This document shows, piece after piece, positions 7,702 through 15,443 of a stretch of DNA of 64,000 nt; positions within the stretch are counted from its first letter, which is position 1, and every line of letters starts with the position of its first letter. Source of the DNA: Streptomyces albospinus (GTDB lineage: Bacteria > Actinomycetota > Actinomycetes > Streptomycetales > Streptomycetaceae); assembly GCF_014648695.1 (NCBI RefSeq), contig NZ_BMRP01000005.1, forward strand, positions 171,226 through 235,225, read 5' to 3'. The notes beneath the pieces were generated by a model. That model worked only from the letters and a program-made list of their open reading frames with translations, ran no database searches and was not told the DNA's origin. A program made the position numbers and the translations under genes.

Positions 7702-9090
7702 ATGGCCCGTGTGCGAAACGTCGCCCTTGCCGCACTTCTGCGCGAAGCTGGCTGGTCCCAGCCGCAAGCAGCCGCGGCGGTCGCCCGGGTAGCCACGGAG
7801 TGCGGGGCGCGCGAGCTGGAGGCGATCTCCCGCTCGCACATCTCCATGTGGGTCTTGGGCACGAAGCCGAGTGGACGAGCGCCGCATATCCTGCGCGAGA
7901 CGCTGTCCCGCAGGCTCGGCCGCCGCCTCACTTTGGTCGACCTTGGGCTGGAAGGTGAAGCCACAGGCCAAACCGAAAGCGGTTCCGACTGGAGCGTCGA
8001 CCCTCTGACCGTGCTGGCCGAGTTGGGAAGCGACGACCTCGATATGCACCGACGCAAGTTGCTGGCGGCCACCGCGTACTCGGCCGCCAGCCTCGTCCTG
8101 CCCGCCGCCTCGTGGTGGGCAGCCGCTCCTGCCGCGGCGGCGAAGCGTCCTGCAGTCTCCTCCCGGCAGGTGACGCAGATCGACATCGAAGATGTCCGCG
8201 ATCTGACCGCCTTCTACTCCGCACGCGACCAGCAGCGCGGTGGAGCCTCCGGCCGCTCGGCCCTCGCCGGCCATCTTCGCGACGAAGCCGTGCCCCTGCT
8301 CGGCAGCAGGTTCAGCACCGAACAGATTCGCCGGGAGACCTACTCGGCTGTCGCGGAGATGACCTACCTCGCAGGCTGGATGGCCTTCGACGCCTCCGAA
8401 CACCGAACTGCTCAGCGCTACCTCACTGTTGCCGCCCGCATCGCAGCCGAAGCGGGTGACGGACCGCTTGGCGGCCACATCCTGCGCGCCCTCGCGCATC
8501 AAGCAGTAGACCTTGGGCACCCTCGGCGTGCGCTCGCGTTGGCCGACTCCTCGATGTCCCGCGACCGCTACGGGCAGGCCAGCCACCGCGAGAAGGCGCT
8601 GCTCGCCATCGTCCACGCCCGAGCCCTGGCGGTAGACGGCGACCGCGCCGGCACCCTCGCGGCAATCAGCCGCGCAGAACGGGACCTCGCTCGAGCCGAC
8701 AGTGACGACGCCCCCAGCCGTGTGGGCTTCTTCCAGGACGCCTCCCTGGCCCACGAGACCGCCTGTGCGCTGCGGGACATGGGGCAGTCGCGGGATGCGG
8801 AGATCCACTTCCGAAGGAGCGTCGCCACTCGTCGTCGCCAGCAGTACGCCCGCACTCACAGCGTGACCCTCGGCTACCTTGGTGCCGTCCAGGTCCACCA
8901 GGGACGCCTCGACGAGGCGTGCGCCACCTGGAACCAAGCGCTTGACGCCATGGCCGGCGTTCAGTCCGGCCGTGCCCGCGACGTCATCGTCCGCATGCAG
9001 AGCGACCTGTCTCCCGTCCGGCGACGCGGCGGGCGTCATGTCGCCGAACTGGACCGCCGGGCAAGGGAGATGTTGCGCACCATAGGCTGA
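7702..9090 (+). CDS. HTH/TPR-type regulatory protein
   Basis: This 462-residue protein has an N-terminal HTH-like region (LREAGWSQPQAAAAVARV and SRSHISMWVLGTKPSGR), then a linker with DMHRRKLLAATAYSAASL, a double-basic hydrophobic segment resembling a degenerate Tat signal. A C-terminal superhelix of tetratricopeptide-like repeats extends from about residue 200 to the end. Such proteins are common Streptomyces regulators whose TPR part is thought to bind a peptide or protein. It is transcribed divergently from the DUF6415-like gene, with 189 nt between. The ATG follows GAGGGGCAGTCC. The target is unknown. Confidence 0.8.
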   Translation: MARVRNVALAALLREAGWSQPQAAAAVARVATECGARELEAISRSHISMWVLGTKPSGRAPHILRETLSRRLGRRLTLVDLGLEGEATGQTESGSDWSVDPLTVLAELGSDDLDMHRRKLLAATAYSAASLVLPAASWWAAAPAAAAKRPAVSSRQVTQIDIEDVRDLTAFYSARDQQRGGASGRSALAGHLRDEAVPLLGSRFSTEQIRRETYSAVAEMTYLAGWMAFDASEHRTAQRYLTVAARIAAEAGDGPLGGHILRALAHQAVDLGHPRRALALADSSMSRDRYGQASHREKALLAIVHARALAVDGDRAGTLAAISRAERDLARADSDDAPSRVGFFQDASLAHETACALRDMGQSRDAEIHFRRSVATRRRQQYARTHSVTLGYLGAVQVHQGRLDEACATWNQALDAMAGVQSGRARDVIVRMQSDLSPVRRRGGRHVAELDRRAREMLRTIG

Positions 9091-9162
9091 CCACAGAGCA
9101 GCTTCCAGACACCGACCATGAGCTGCTGCACAGGCTGCGCCGAGGGAGAGGGACGAGCACCG

Positions 9163-9645
9163 ATGGCGACGTACCAGGTCGAGTCGATCGCAACAGTCGT
9201 CGGGGGCCACACCCGTGTTCAGGACGACTACCAGGGTGGGGTCGAGTCGATCATCAGGCTCGACGGCACATACCCTCTCGAAACGCTGCAGGGCATCGAG
9301 GAGTTCTCCCACATTGTGGTGACGTGGCGATTCCACCTGGCATCGCCGGGAGACGTGCAGCTTCATGCACGCAGCCCCCGCGGGAACGAGAGCTGGCCGG
9401 CAACAGGAACTTTCGTCCACCGCAATCACCGACGACCGAACCAACTGGCGATCAGCTACCCGAGGTTGCTTAAGGTGGAAGGCCGAGACCTCCTGGTCAC
9501 CGATCTCGACGCCGTCGACGGGACGCCCATCATCGACTTGGCTCCGTACTTCGAGCAGATGGGCCCCCGGGGCCAAGTCCGACAGCCAGCCTGGCCGGGC
9601 GAGATGCTTGCCGACTACTGGCATGACGCCTCGGAGCGTCCTTAG
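9163..9645 (+). CDS. TrmO-like tRNA methyltransferase (TsaA/UPF0066)
   Basis: This 160-residue protein belongs to the TrmO/TsaA family, which uses S-adenosylmethionine to methylate N6-threonylcarbamoyladenosine at position 37 of tRNA. Visible family motifs are LQGIEEFSHIVVTWRFH, then a RSPRGNESWPATGTF segment like the RspdR-P-N-P-I-G motif, RPNQLAIS, and a C-terminal LDAVDGTPIIDLAPYF. The last is the strongly conserved D-GTP-ilDiKPY signature in variant form. ATG at 9163 was preferred over 9118 because GAGAGGGACGAG precedes it. The substrate in this lineage could differ from canonical TrmO. Confidence 0.8.
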   Translation: MATYQVESIATVVGGHTRVQDDYQGGVESIIRLDGTYPLETLQGIEEFSHIVVTWRFHLASPGDVQLHARSPRGNESWPATGTFVHRNHRRPNQLAISYPRLLKVEGRDLLVTDLDAVDGTPIIDLAPYFEQMGPRGQVRQPAWPGEMLADYWHDASERP

Positions 9646-9695
9646 TTTGACGGCCGAGGCCAGCGAAGGACGGTCGGCGGTGCGGGTGAGCGGCA

Positions 9696-10229
9696 TCAGT
9701 GTGCCTCCAAGCTCAGTGCACACCACGTCGAGGACGCGGCCTGGACGCTCTCGCGTCCTGCATCAGCGGGAATCACGGCATACGCGGTCCGGCCTCCGTC
9801 GATCACGCCCCATCGCCGTGCCAGAGCTGCGACCAGGGACAACCCTCGTCCGCCAACGTCGTCGGCACCCGCACGGCGCCGTTCGGGTGCGGTGTCGCTG
9901 CCGTCAGTGACCTCGATCCGGACCTGCCGGCATCTGTACTCCACCCGTAATTTCACGGCGCCGGAGCCGTGTCGGATCGCGTTGGTAACCAGCTCAGAGA
10001 CGACCAACCGGGCATCCTCCGACGTGGATTCCGGCAGTGCCCACAACCTGAGCAGAACCGCAGTGGTGCCGCGCGCTTCAGCTACATGAACGTCCGCCGG
10101 CTCCATGGACATCTCGAATGCACGTGACGTCGGCGGTGGCGTGGCCGGCGCGCTGCTGACGGCGGTGGGGCCGCCGCCAGCCGCACCATGAAGGTGAGGC
10201 GTTGCGCGGTACGTGGTCATGCCTCCCAT
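9696..10229 (-). CDS. ATP-binding RsbW/SpoIIAB-like regulatory protein
   Basis: This roughly 177-residue protein carries a single HATPase_c_2 domain without a kinase dimerisation domain. The N-box is LVVSELVTNAIRHG near residue 80, and a G-box GGRGLSLVAALARRWG lies near 137. Streptomyces encode dozens of these, and they act as anti-sigma factor kinases or partners of XRE regulators. It is divergent from the XRE gene at 10352, a pairing seen at abaA/whiJ-like loci. Two ATG codons (10229 and 10220) are possible; the GGGAGG sequence is too close to serve the second one. Confidence 0.85.
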   Translation of the reverse strand: MGGMTTYRATPHLHGAAGGGPTAVSSAPATPPPTSRAFEMSMEPADVHVAEARGTTAVLLRLWALPESTSEDARLVVSELVTNAIRHGSGAVKLRVEYRCRQVRIEVTDGSDTAPERRRAGADDVGGRGLSLVAALARRWGVIDGGRTAYAVIPADAGRESVQAASSTWCALSLEAH

Positions 10230-10255
10230 CGCACCGTGGTCCCGCGATGCAGAAC

Positions 10256-10310
10256 AGGGGAAACATGAGGGGGGAAATATTTGTCAAGGGGGGAAAACGA
10301 GGGGGGAGTT
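10256..10310. promoter_or_regulatory. G-run cluster in divergent promoter region
   Basis: Four runs of four to six G lie on the plus strand within 55 nt (from 10257 to 10308), separated by A-rich loops of about 7-13 nt. They sit between the divergent ATPase and XRE regulator genes. The pattern could fold into a G-quadruplex or be an operator. No function is shown by the sequence. Confidence 0.5.
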
Positions 10311-10351
10311 AGGGCCAAGATTGGAATCCCCCACCGACTGAGGTCACACTC

Positions 10352-11596
10352 ATGCCAGTAGATCCGTTTGCCGAGCTACTCCGTCAGCTGCGCCGTGAGG
10401 CGGGCCGAACTATGGATGAACAGGCAGACGCGATCAACACGGCCTCGGGCCGGGCGACGGTGACCCGCCGAGAGGTCAGCCGGTACGAGAACGGTGAAAA
10501 CGTCCCTACAGATCACACGCTTGGAAACATCGCTGTGGCCTGCGGTGTCCCGCTGGAGCTGCTCCTGCGGGAGGCGAAGGCCGCCCGCGCCAGGCGGAGA
10601 AAGAGGGACGACCGTGAAGGGGAGGACCCGGACGACGTGAAGCGTCGAACGCTCCTTGGGGGCGCCATCATCGGGGCGGCAGCCGCTGCCGAACCATGGG
10701 GTCGACTCGCCTACGCGCTCAGTAAGGGAGCCAGGATCGACCCCGAGTCCGCATCCGTGCTCATCGACCACGCTGCTGGATTGCATCTGGACGAGCTGAA
10801 CGAAAGCGCGCGCAGTCTGCAGAACCGGGTCGAGTCACACCTCGACGCGATCACGGCGGCCCTTCCCCGAGCTGGCGAACATGGGCGGGCGCTGACCATC
10901 GCGGCGGGCGAAACCGCTGCCCTTGCCGGATGGGTCGCCTGGGACCTCGGGGAACACGACAAGGCCGCCGCCTACTACCGAGTGACCTCGGAATGCGCGA
11001 AGGAAGCAGGGCACCCGCCGCTGCGTGCCCTTGCGCTGGGCTATGCGAGCTACGGGGCCGCTACCCCAGAGAAGGCGCTGGAAATGTTGTCACAGGCGGC
11101 TCAGGACGTGCGTGGACACGGCAGCGCGACCGCTGCAGCATGGGTGTTAGGGCGGTACGCGGAGGAAGCGGCCCAATCAGGAGACGATGCCGGCGCTCTC
11201 CGGGCCTTGGAACAGGCGCGATTCGCGTACGACTTCGCCAATCACACGAGCGAGCAGGCGTGGGTCCGCTTCGTGACGCCGTACCGGATGGATTCACTGG
11301 CCCTCTCGGTCTACGGCGAACTCAAGCGCCAAGAGCTGACGGTCACAGCGGACTCCGCAGTCAAGCGCCTCGGTCAGGAGCTTCCTGAATCCGGAGTGGT
11401 GGTCCTCGGCGATCTGGCGTCGGCGCTGCTCCGTGGCGGCGACGTAGACCGTGGGGTCTACGTCGCGCGCCAGTTCGCAGCGGCAGCGGAGTCGAAGCCG
11501 AACACTATGGGACGTCATCGGGCGCAGAGCATCGCCGCCTGGCTCCCCGAAACTGAGCGCGATCTGGCTGGCCACTTGCTGGCGTTCGCGTCGTGA
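10352..11596 (+). CDS. XRE-family regulator with TPR-like C-terminus, contains TTA codon
   Basis: This 414-residue regulator has an N-terminal Cro/CI-type HTH (about residues 5-75) with VSRYENGENVPTDHTLGNIA typical of the recognition helix and third helix. A basic linker and a hydrophobic RRTLLGGAIIGAAAAAEP segment follow, then a helical TPR-like domain. It is divergent from the RsbW-like ATPase and probably forms a regulatory pair with it. An in-frame TTA codon at 11147-11149 would place its translation under the bldA leucyl-tRNA, so it is probably expressed late. Start ATG at 10352; the ribosome site is weak (GAGG). Confidence 0.85.
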   Translation: MPVDPFAELLRQLRREAGRTMDEQADAINTASGRATVTRREVSRYENGENVPTDHTLGNIAVACGVPLELLLREAKAARARRRKRDDREGEDPDDVKRRTLLGGAIIGAAAAAEPWGRLAYALSKGARIDPESASVLIDHAAGLHLDELNESARSLQNRVESHLDAITAALPRAGEHGRALTIAAGETAALAGWVAWDLGEHDKAAAYYRVTSECAKEAGHPPLRALALGYASYGAATPEKALEMLSQAAQDVRGHGSATAAAWVLGRYAEEAAQSGDDAGALRALEQARFAYDFANHTSEQAWVRFVTPYRMDSLALSVYGELKRQELTVTADSAVKRLGQELPESGVVVLGDLASALLRGGDVDRGVYVARQFAAAAESKPNTMGRHRAQSIAAWLPETERDLAGHLLAFAS

Positions 11597-11646
11597 GCCA
11601 TCCCGGCGTTCAGGCTCGCTGAGGGCGAAGTGCTGGGTGGCCGGCT

Positions 11647-11973
11647 CTACTGGGGGTGAGTCTCGTCGACCACCCAGGACAGGTACGCCTCCGACCCTCC
11701 GGTCACGGGCAGCGTGATCCACTGGGGGACGTCATACGGATGCTTCTCGTGCAGCCACGCCTCCAGTGCTGGGAGGTGGTCTGCCGACGTCATGTACGAG
11801 ATCCGCCACTCTTGTGCCGCTTCGACCTTCCCCTTCCACCAGTAGAAGGCGGTGATGGGCGCATCGATGTGAACGCCCGCTGCCAACTTGCTCTCAACCG
11901 CGCCTCGGGCGAGAGCCTTCGCCTGATCCTCGTTGTCACTGGTCGTCTGCGCGATCACGATCTCGTGGGCCAT
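11647..11973 (-). CDS. cutA: CutA1-family divalent cation tolerance protein
   Basis: This 108-residue protein is a CutA1 homologue, a small trimeric ferredoxin-like-fold cytosolic protein of uncertain role that was linked historically to copper tolerance. Family signatures are IVIAQTTSDNEDQAKALAR at the N-terminus, ITAFYWWKGKVEAAQEWRI in the middle, and HPYDVPQWITLPV near the C-terminus. The length fits the family exactly when ATG 11973 is used. It faces the XRE gene convergently with only 50 nt between, and no strong hairpin is visible there. Confidence 0.93.
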   Translation of the reverse strand: MAHEIVIAQTTSDNEDQAKALARGAVESKLAAGVHIDAPITAFYWWKGKVEAAQEWRISYMTSADHLPALEAWLHEKHPYDVPQWITLPVTGGSEAYLSWVVDETHPQ

Positions 11974-12303
11974 GCGTCTACCTCTCCAGCTCGGGTACCG
12001 CGACCCTATCCAGCTGTCCAGCGCGGGCCGACGGGTGGTGGACACCGGCGAGGAGGGGGGATTCACCCACCGACCTGATCACTCATGCAGCGGCCCACGA
12101 TCCCGGGTGGCGAGCGTTGCTTCGCCATCACGGTGAAGGTCCTCTCGTCGAAAAGGTCGCGTAACGGCTTCGTGGTATCGGCGCGTGCGTGCCCCTCAAT
12201 GGGGCCGTGGCGGAGAGATCCCTGGTCACTGTCGGGGTTATGCATTGTTCAGCCCACGGCAGACGAGAAAGAGCCCTAAACGACTGGAACCTCCTCCGAG
12301 ACC
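11974..12303. other. Intergenic region between cutA and the winged-helix gene
   Basis: This 330-nt stretch is the promoter region of two divergent genes. I see no convincing coding sequence, hairpin or repeat in it. Confidence 0.4.
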
Positions 12304-12810
12304 ATGTCAACGTACAACGTCCCGGAACACCAGGTCAGCGAAGGGATGTGGGCTCCTGGCGGGCGGCGGCCCGCCGCGCCACGACAGCCCGCAAAATCCC
12401 GCTCGGCCTCGCGACCGAGCACCGACCCCACGGAGGTCCACCTGTCGAACGCTGTTATCCGATCTGCCCGCTTCACGGCCCCCATCCTCCTGGCGCTCGG
12501 CGCCATGAACGCGTGGGCGGCACAACGGACTGAGGACTACGGATCTCTGTCCACGGCGCTGTGCCTGTGCGTCTGTGCCGCCGGCCTGTTTGGCGAGGAT
12601 CTGCTCCAACGCGGGTACCGGCGTGACCGCGCGGTCCTCGCGCACGTCGCGGGGCACCCGGGAGCCGCAACTCGCCATGTGGCCCGAGCCGTCGGAGCCC
12701 CTGAGCGCGTCGTCGCCCGAAACCTCGACCGCCTCACCGATGACGGGCTGTTGGTGCTTGTCACTGACGGCGCGACTCCTGCGCTGCGGTCCTACCGACT
12801 GGCGTCGTGA
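12304..12810 (+). CDS. Membrane-segment/winged-helix protein, element-associated
   Basis: This 168-residue protein begins with a low-complexity Pro/Arg-rich stretch, then two hydrophobic segments (about 58-70 and 80-95, including TALCLCVCAAGLF). It ends in a MarR/LexA-like winged-helix domain (LAHVAGHPGAATRHVARAVG, then RVVARNLDRLTDDGLL). Proteins of this build occur near actinobacterial integrative elements, which fits the integrase downstream. The true start is uncertain: 12304 is the first ATG, but a GGAGG at about 12430 is followed by CTG and the family-like part starts near there. Confidence 0.6.
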   Translation: MSTYNVPEHQVSEGMWAPGGRRPAAPRQPAKSRSASRPSTDPTEVHLSNAVIRSARFTAPILLALGAMNAWAAQRTEDYGSLSTALCLCVCAAGLFGEDLLQRGYRRDRAVLAHVAGHPGAATRHVARAVGAPERVVARNLDRLTDDGLLVLVTDGATPALRSYRLAS

Positions 12811-12874
12811 CCGACGCCGGAGCAGAGGGCAAGGGACACGCCCTCGTGGCGCAGGGAGATACATAGCAGACGAT

Positions 12875-12895
12875 CCCCGGTTAGCGAAACCGGGG
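12875..12895 (+). terminator. Hairpin after the winged-helix gene
   Basis: CCCCGGTT and AACCGGGG form an 8-bp stem around a 5-nt loop, 65 nt after the stop codon. It probably ends that transcript before the excisionase-integrase operon. Confidence 0.6.
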
Positions 12896-12980
12896 ACTGT
12901 GCGGACCATTGATCTCGTTCGCACTCGGCTGCGCTTGGCGGTGGAGCCGTGTCGGATGCAGTTGACCGTGCCGTGAACAG

Positions 12981-13009
12981 GAAAGGAGGCAATGCGCGGC
13001 TCGCGGTGA
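12981..13009 (+). promoter_or_regulatory. Micro-ORF with strong Shine-Dalgarno
   Basis: GAAAGGAGG is followed 3 nt later by ATG and five codons (Met-Arg-Gly-Ser-Arg) before TGA. It lies in the leader of the xis-int operon and could be a regulatory leader peptide or the start of a degraded gene. Confidence 0.35.
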
Positions 13010-13226
13010 CTGCTGCCCTGAAACGCAGCGCCTGTTCGCCAAAGGACAGCGATGCCTCGCCGACTCGGTGAGGAACCCGGCGTTGCTGATTCCGCTCTGC
13101 CGCTCTGCGCGCTTCTTCGCAAGGACCCCGCTTCATGTGCCGATCCGCGATACCCCCTGCCCTTTTTCACCCCGATGTGTCAGGCCGACGTGTCGGCGAC
13201 GCCAACCGCGCCGGCGGGGTGGCGTC

Positions 13227-13424
13227 GTGACAGTGGCGACGCGACCTGGGGCAAAGCTGACAGTCGATGAAGTGTGCGACGAACTGGGGGTCGCCCGGAG
13301 CACCTTCTACGACTGGCGGCAAAAGGGGCGAGGGCCACGCTGCATCCGGCTCCCTAACGGCTCTCTTCGAATACGGCGCAGCGATCTCGAAAACTGGTTG
13401 ATTGATTGCGAGGACCCTTCCTGA
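13227..13424 (+). CDS. xis: Excisionase / AlpA-MerR-like HTH protein
   Basis: This 65-residue protein is a small DNA-binding protein of the kind encoded just before the integrase in actinobacterial integrative elements. The core KLTVDEVCDELGVARSTFYD followed by WRQKGRGPRCIRLPNGSLRI is a winged HTH of the excisionase/MerR class, and it ends with RRSDLENWL. It directs excision together with the integrase. The stop overlaps the integrase start (TGATG at 13422-13426), the classic xis-int coupling. GTG at 13227 is the likely start since upstream sequence has no family similarity. Confidence 0.88.
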   Translation: MTVATRPGAKLTVDEVCDELGVARSTFYDWRQKGRGPRCIRLPNGSLRIRRSDLENWLIDCEDPS

Positions 13425-14815
13425 TGGACACCAGTTCGCTGGACGTTCGTTTTTATCCAATCGAGACGAACAAGCGGGCCAAGGGCAATAGCTATACCGT
13501 CCGTTGGAAGGTCGCTTACAAGAAGCACAGCAAGACCTACAAGAAGTCCGCTGTCGCTGACGACGAACGTTCGAAGCTCATGGCCGCACACCGGAAGCGT
13601 GAGCCATTCGACATCGAGCTGGGTCTGCCGGTCTCCTGGTCGTCCAAGGCAGCCGAGGTGAACTGGTTCCAGTTCGCCATCGAGTACGTCGACTGGAAAT
13701 GGCCGCGCGCCTCTGGCAACACCCGCAAGAACATGGCCAAGGCGCTGACACCGGCGACCATCGCCCTGCTGCGCACGCCGCCGCCAGCCCACTTCGAGCC
13801 GATGAAGGTCCGCCGAGCGCTGCGGGAGTACGCCTTCAACGTCAACCGGCGGAACGATCCCGACGAGCGCATCCCAGATGAGGTCCAGACGATCCTCGAC
13901 TGGATCAAGCGCAACTCCCTCCCGATGAGCGCCTGGGAGAAGGTCGAGAACGTCGACAAGGTCGTCACTGCTCTCAGCACCCTGCTGGACGGCACCGCAG
14001 CAGCGGCCAGCTCGATCACGCGCAACGACCGGATCATGAACCTGGTCATGGACTACGCCATCAGGCACAACTACCTGAAGGCCAATCCGCTTCCTAAGGG
14101 AAAGGCGCGCAGCGCTCCGAAGGTGGCCCAGGCCATCGACAAGCGATGCCTGCTGAACCGCGACCTGGTCGCGAAGATGCTGGACTGGATAGGCAGGCGT
14201 CCGCGTCGCGGACGCCTCTACCGAGCCTTCTTCGCAACCCTCTACTTCGCGGGCTTGCGTCCGGAGGAAGCCGTCGCTCTCCGAGTCGGGGACGCCACGC
14301 TGCCGGAGACCGGCTGGGGTGAGTTCCTCGTCCATGAGGCCCAGCCCGAAGTGGGCAGCCAGTGGACCGACACCGGCGAGGTCCATGAGGAACGTGACCT
14401 CAAGGGCCGAGGGGAAGGCGACACGCGCACTGTCCCCATTCACCCCTCCCTCGTCGCGATCCTCCTGGAGATCATCAAGGAGTACGACCTCAAGCCGGCC
14501 GACCTCCTCTTCCCTGGCGAGAAGGGCGACATGCTTGCGGGCTCGGTGTTCCGGCGCGTGTGGAATAAGGCACGCAAGGCTGTCGTGCCTGAGCACCTGT
14601 TTAAGACGCCAACGGGGAAGCGCCCGTACGACCTGCGCCACACCTGCCTGACGACGTGGCTCAACAGCAACATCCCGCCCGCCCAGGTCGCCGAATGGGC
14701 TGGCAACAGCGTGCCGGTCCTGCTGGCCATTTATGCACGCTGCATCGTCGGTCAGCTGGATGACTACCTCAAACGGATCGAAGGCGTCCAAGACCTACCA
14801 AAGGTGGCGGCGTGA
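13424..14815 (+). CDS. int: Tyrosine site-specific integrase
   Basis: This 463-residue tyrosine recombinase integrates the element at tRNA-Arg. An N-terminal arm-binding domain (about 1-70) is followed by a core-binding SAM-like domain and a catalytic domain. The first arginine lies in AGLRPEEAVALR, the second box is RPYDLRHTCLTTWL, with Tyr in place of the usual first His, and the nucleophile is the tyrosine in LLAIYARCI. All catalytic residues needed are visible, so it looks intact. ATG 13424 overlaps the xis stop. No replication or transfer genes are near, so the element is either small or its remainder lies left of the window. Confidence 0.95.
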   Translation: MDTSSLDVRFYPIETNKRAKGNSYTVRWKVAYKKHSKTYKKSAVADDERSKLMAAHRKREPFDIELGLPVSWSSKAAEVNWFQFAIEYVDWKWPRASGNTRKNMAKALTPATIALLRTPPPAHFEPMKVRRALREYAFNVNRRNDPDERIPDEVQTILDWIKRNSLPMSAWEKVENVDKVVTALSTLLDGTAAAASSITRNDRIMNLVMDYAIRHNYLKANPLPKGKARSAPKVAQAIDKRCLLNRDLVAKMLDWIGRRPRRGRLYRAFFATLYFAGLRPEEAVALRVGDATLPETGWGEFLVHEAQPEVGSQWTDTGEVHEERDLKGRGEGDTRTVPIHPSLVAILLEIIKEYDLKPADLLFPGEKGDMLAGSVFRRVWNKARKAVVPEHLFKTPTGKRPYDLRHTCLTTWLNSNIPPAQVAEWAGNSVPVLLAIYARCIVGQLDDYLKRIEGVQDLPKVAA

Positions 14816-14908
14816 AGAGCGGCCTCGGAACCCTGCGAACAGCGGGCTCCGGGGCCGCTCTGCTGCGTGCCGGGAGGGGCTGGAGGGCCTTCCCGGGCCC
14901 CCGATTTT

Positions 14909-14930
14909 GTGGGACGTATGTGGGACGGAC
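14909..14930. repeat. Direct GTGGGAC repeat between int and tRNA
   Basis: The heptamer GTGGGAC occurs twice, about 11 nt apart, between the end of int and the tRNA gene. This is the position expected for integrase arm-type sites in an attachment region. It is short, so the assignment is tentative. Confidence 0.35.
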
Positions 14931-14962
14931 ACCCGTAGAAACCCGGTTTTGGCCGGTGTCAG

Positions 14963-14997
14963 CCGGACTCCGCCCTCGCTGGAGGGAGGGAGTCCGG
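14963..14997 (+). terminator. Terminator of the xis-int operon
   Basis: CCGGACTCC and GGAGTCCGG form a 9-bp stem, and CCCTC/GAGGG can extend it inside the loop. It lies about 150 nt after the integrase stop and before the convergent tRNA gene. Confidence 0.75.
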
Positions 14998-15064
14998 TTC
15001 GTCTCAGTGATCAGTCAGACGCGATCTGACCTGCGAATATGTCGCCAATCTGACAAGGCGTCAG

Positions 15065-15140
15065 TGGCGCCCCCGGCAGGACTCGAACCTGCGGCCAAGC
15101 GCTTAGAAGGCACCTGCTCTATCCACTGAGCTACGGGGGC
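15065..15140 (-). tRNA. tRNA-Arg (anticodon UCU), with encoded CCA
   Basis: Read on the minus strand, a complete cloverleaf is visible. The acceptor arms are GCCCCCG and CGGGGGC. The D-loop contains AGCTCAGTGGATAGAGC, the anticodon loop is CTTCTAA, and the T-loop is GGTTCGAGTCC. A discriminator G is followed by CCA in the DNA. TCT gives Arg for AGA codons. Its 3' end faces the integrase, so it is the attB target, with the tRNA restored by the element's right end. Confidence 0.95.
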
Positions 15141-15443
15141 CGGGTGGTGGGTGTGGATCACGGACCGCGGACCAGGATAGAGGTCCGGGTACCTCGTCCC
15201 GGTTGCTTCACCTCCGTGGCACGTTGTGGAGGTTCGGTGAAGCGATCCCGATAATCGCAGGCAGGTACGAATCCTGCACGGCTTTTGGCGTTTCGTGCGG
15301 CGGGTGTTGTGCAGTCGTTATGCCTGCGTCTCGGTTGTCCCGAACGTTCCGTGTGTCACTCGCCCCGTTCTGTGCGGGTTCTCGCGGCGCGCACAAGGGG
15401 TTATACGCTTCAAAAACCCATCGAAATTGGGCATTCTGCACAT
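15141..15443. other. Upstream region of dynA
   Basis: This 303-nt region lies between the tRNA and dynA start codons. It includes a relatively AT-rich stretch around 15400-15440 that probably holds the promoter, but I cannot assign boxes with confidence. Confidence 0.4.

Larger units (their letters stand above)
12811..13226. other. Noncoding leader region upstream of the excisionase gene
   Basis: This 416-nt stretch holds a hairpin at 12875-12895 and a five-codon micro-ORF with a strong ribosome site at 12981-13009. A 72-codon reading frame at 13052-13270 has no recognisable similarity and I do not call it a gene. Confidence 0.4.

Noticed and set aside
7018..9726. A 900-codon minus-strand reading frame over the TPR regulator and TrmO-like gene
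   Set aside because: Only its last 164 codons (from 7512) have a ribosome site and family features; the rest is antisense to two recognised genes.
13052..13270. 72-codon frame overlapping xis
   Set aside because: No similarity, weak ribosome site and overlap with the excisionase in another frame.
1..15000. A second copy of the tRNA-Arg 3' end marking the left edge of the integrated element
   Set aside because: I read the left 15 kb for the acceptor/T-arm sequence and did not find it, so no left boundary is claimed.
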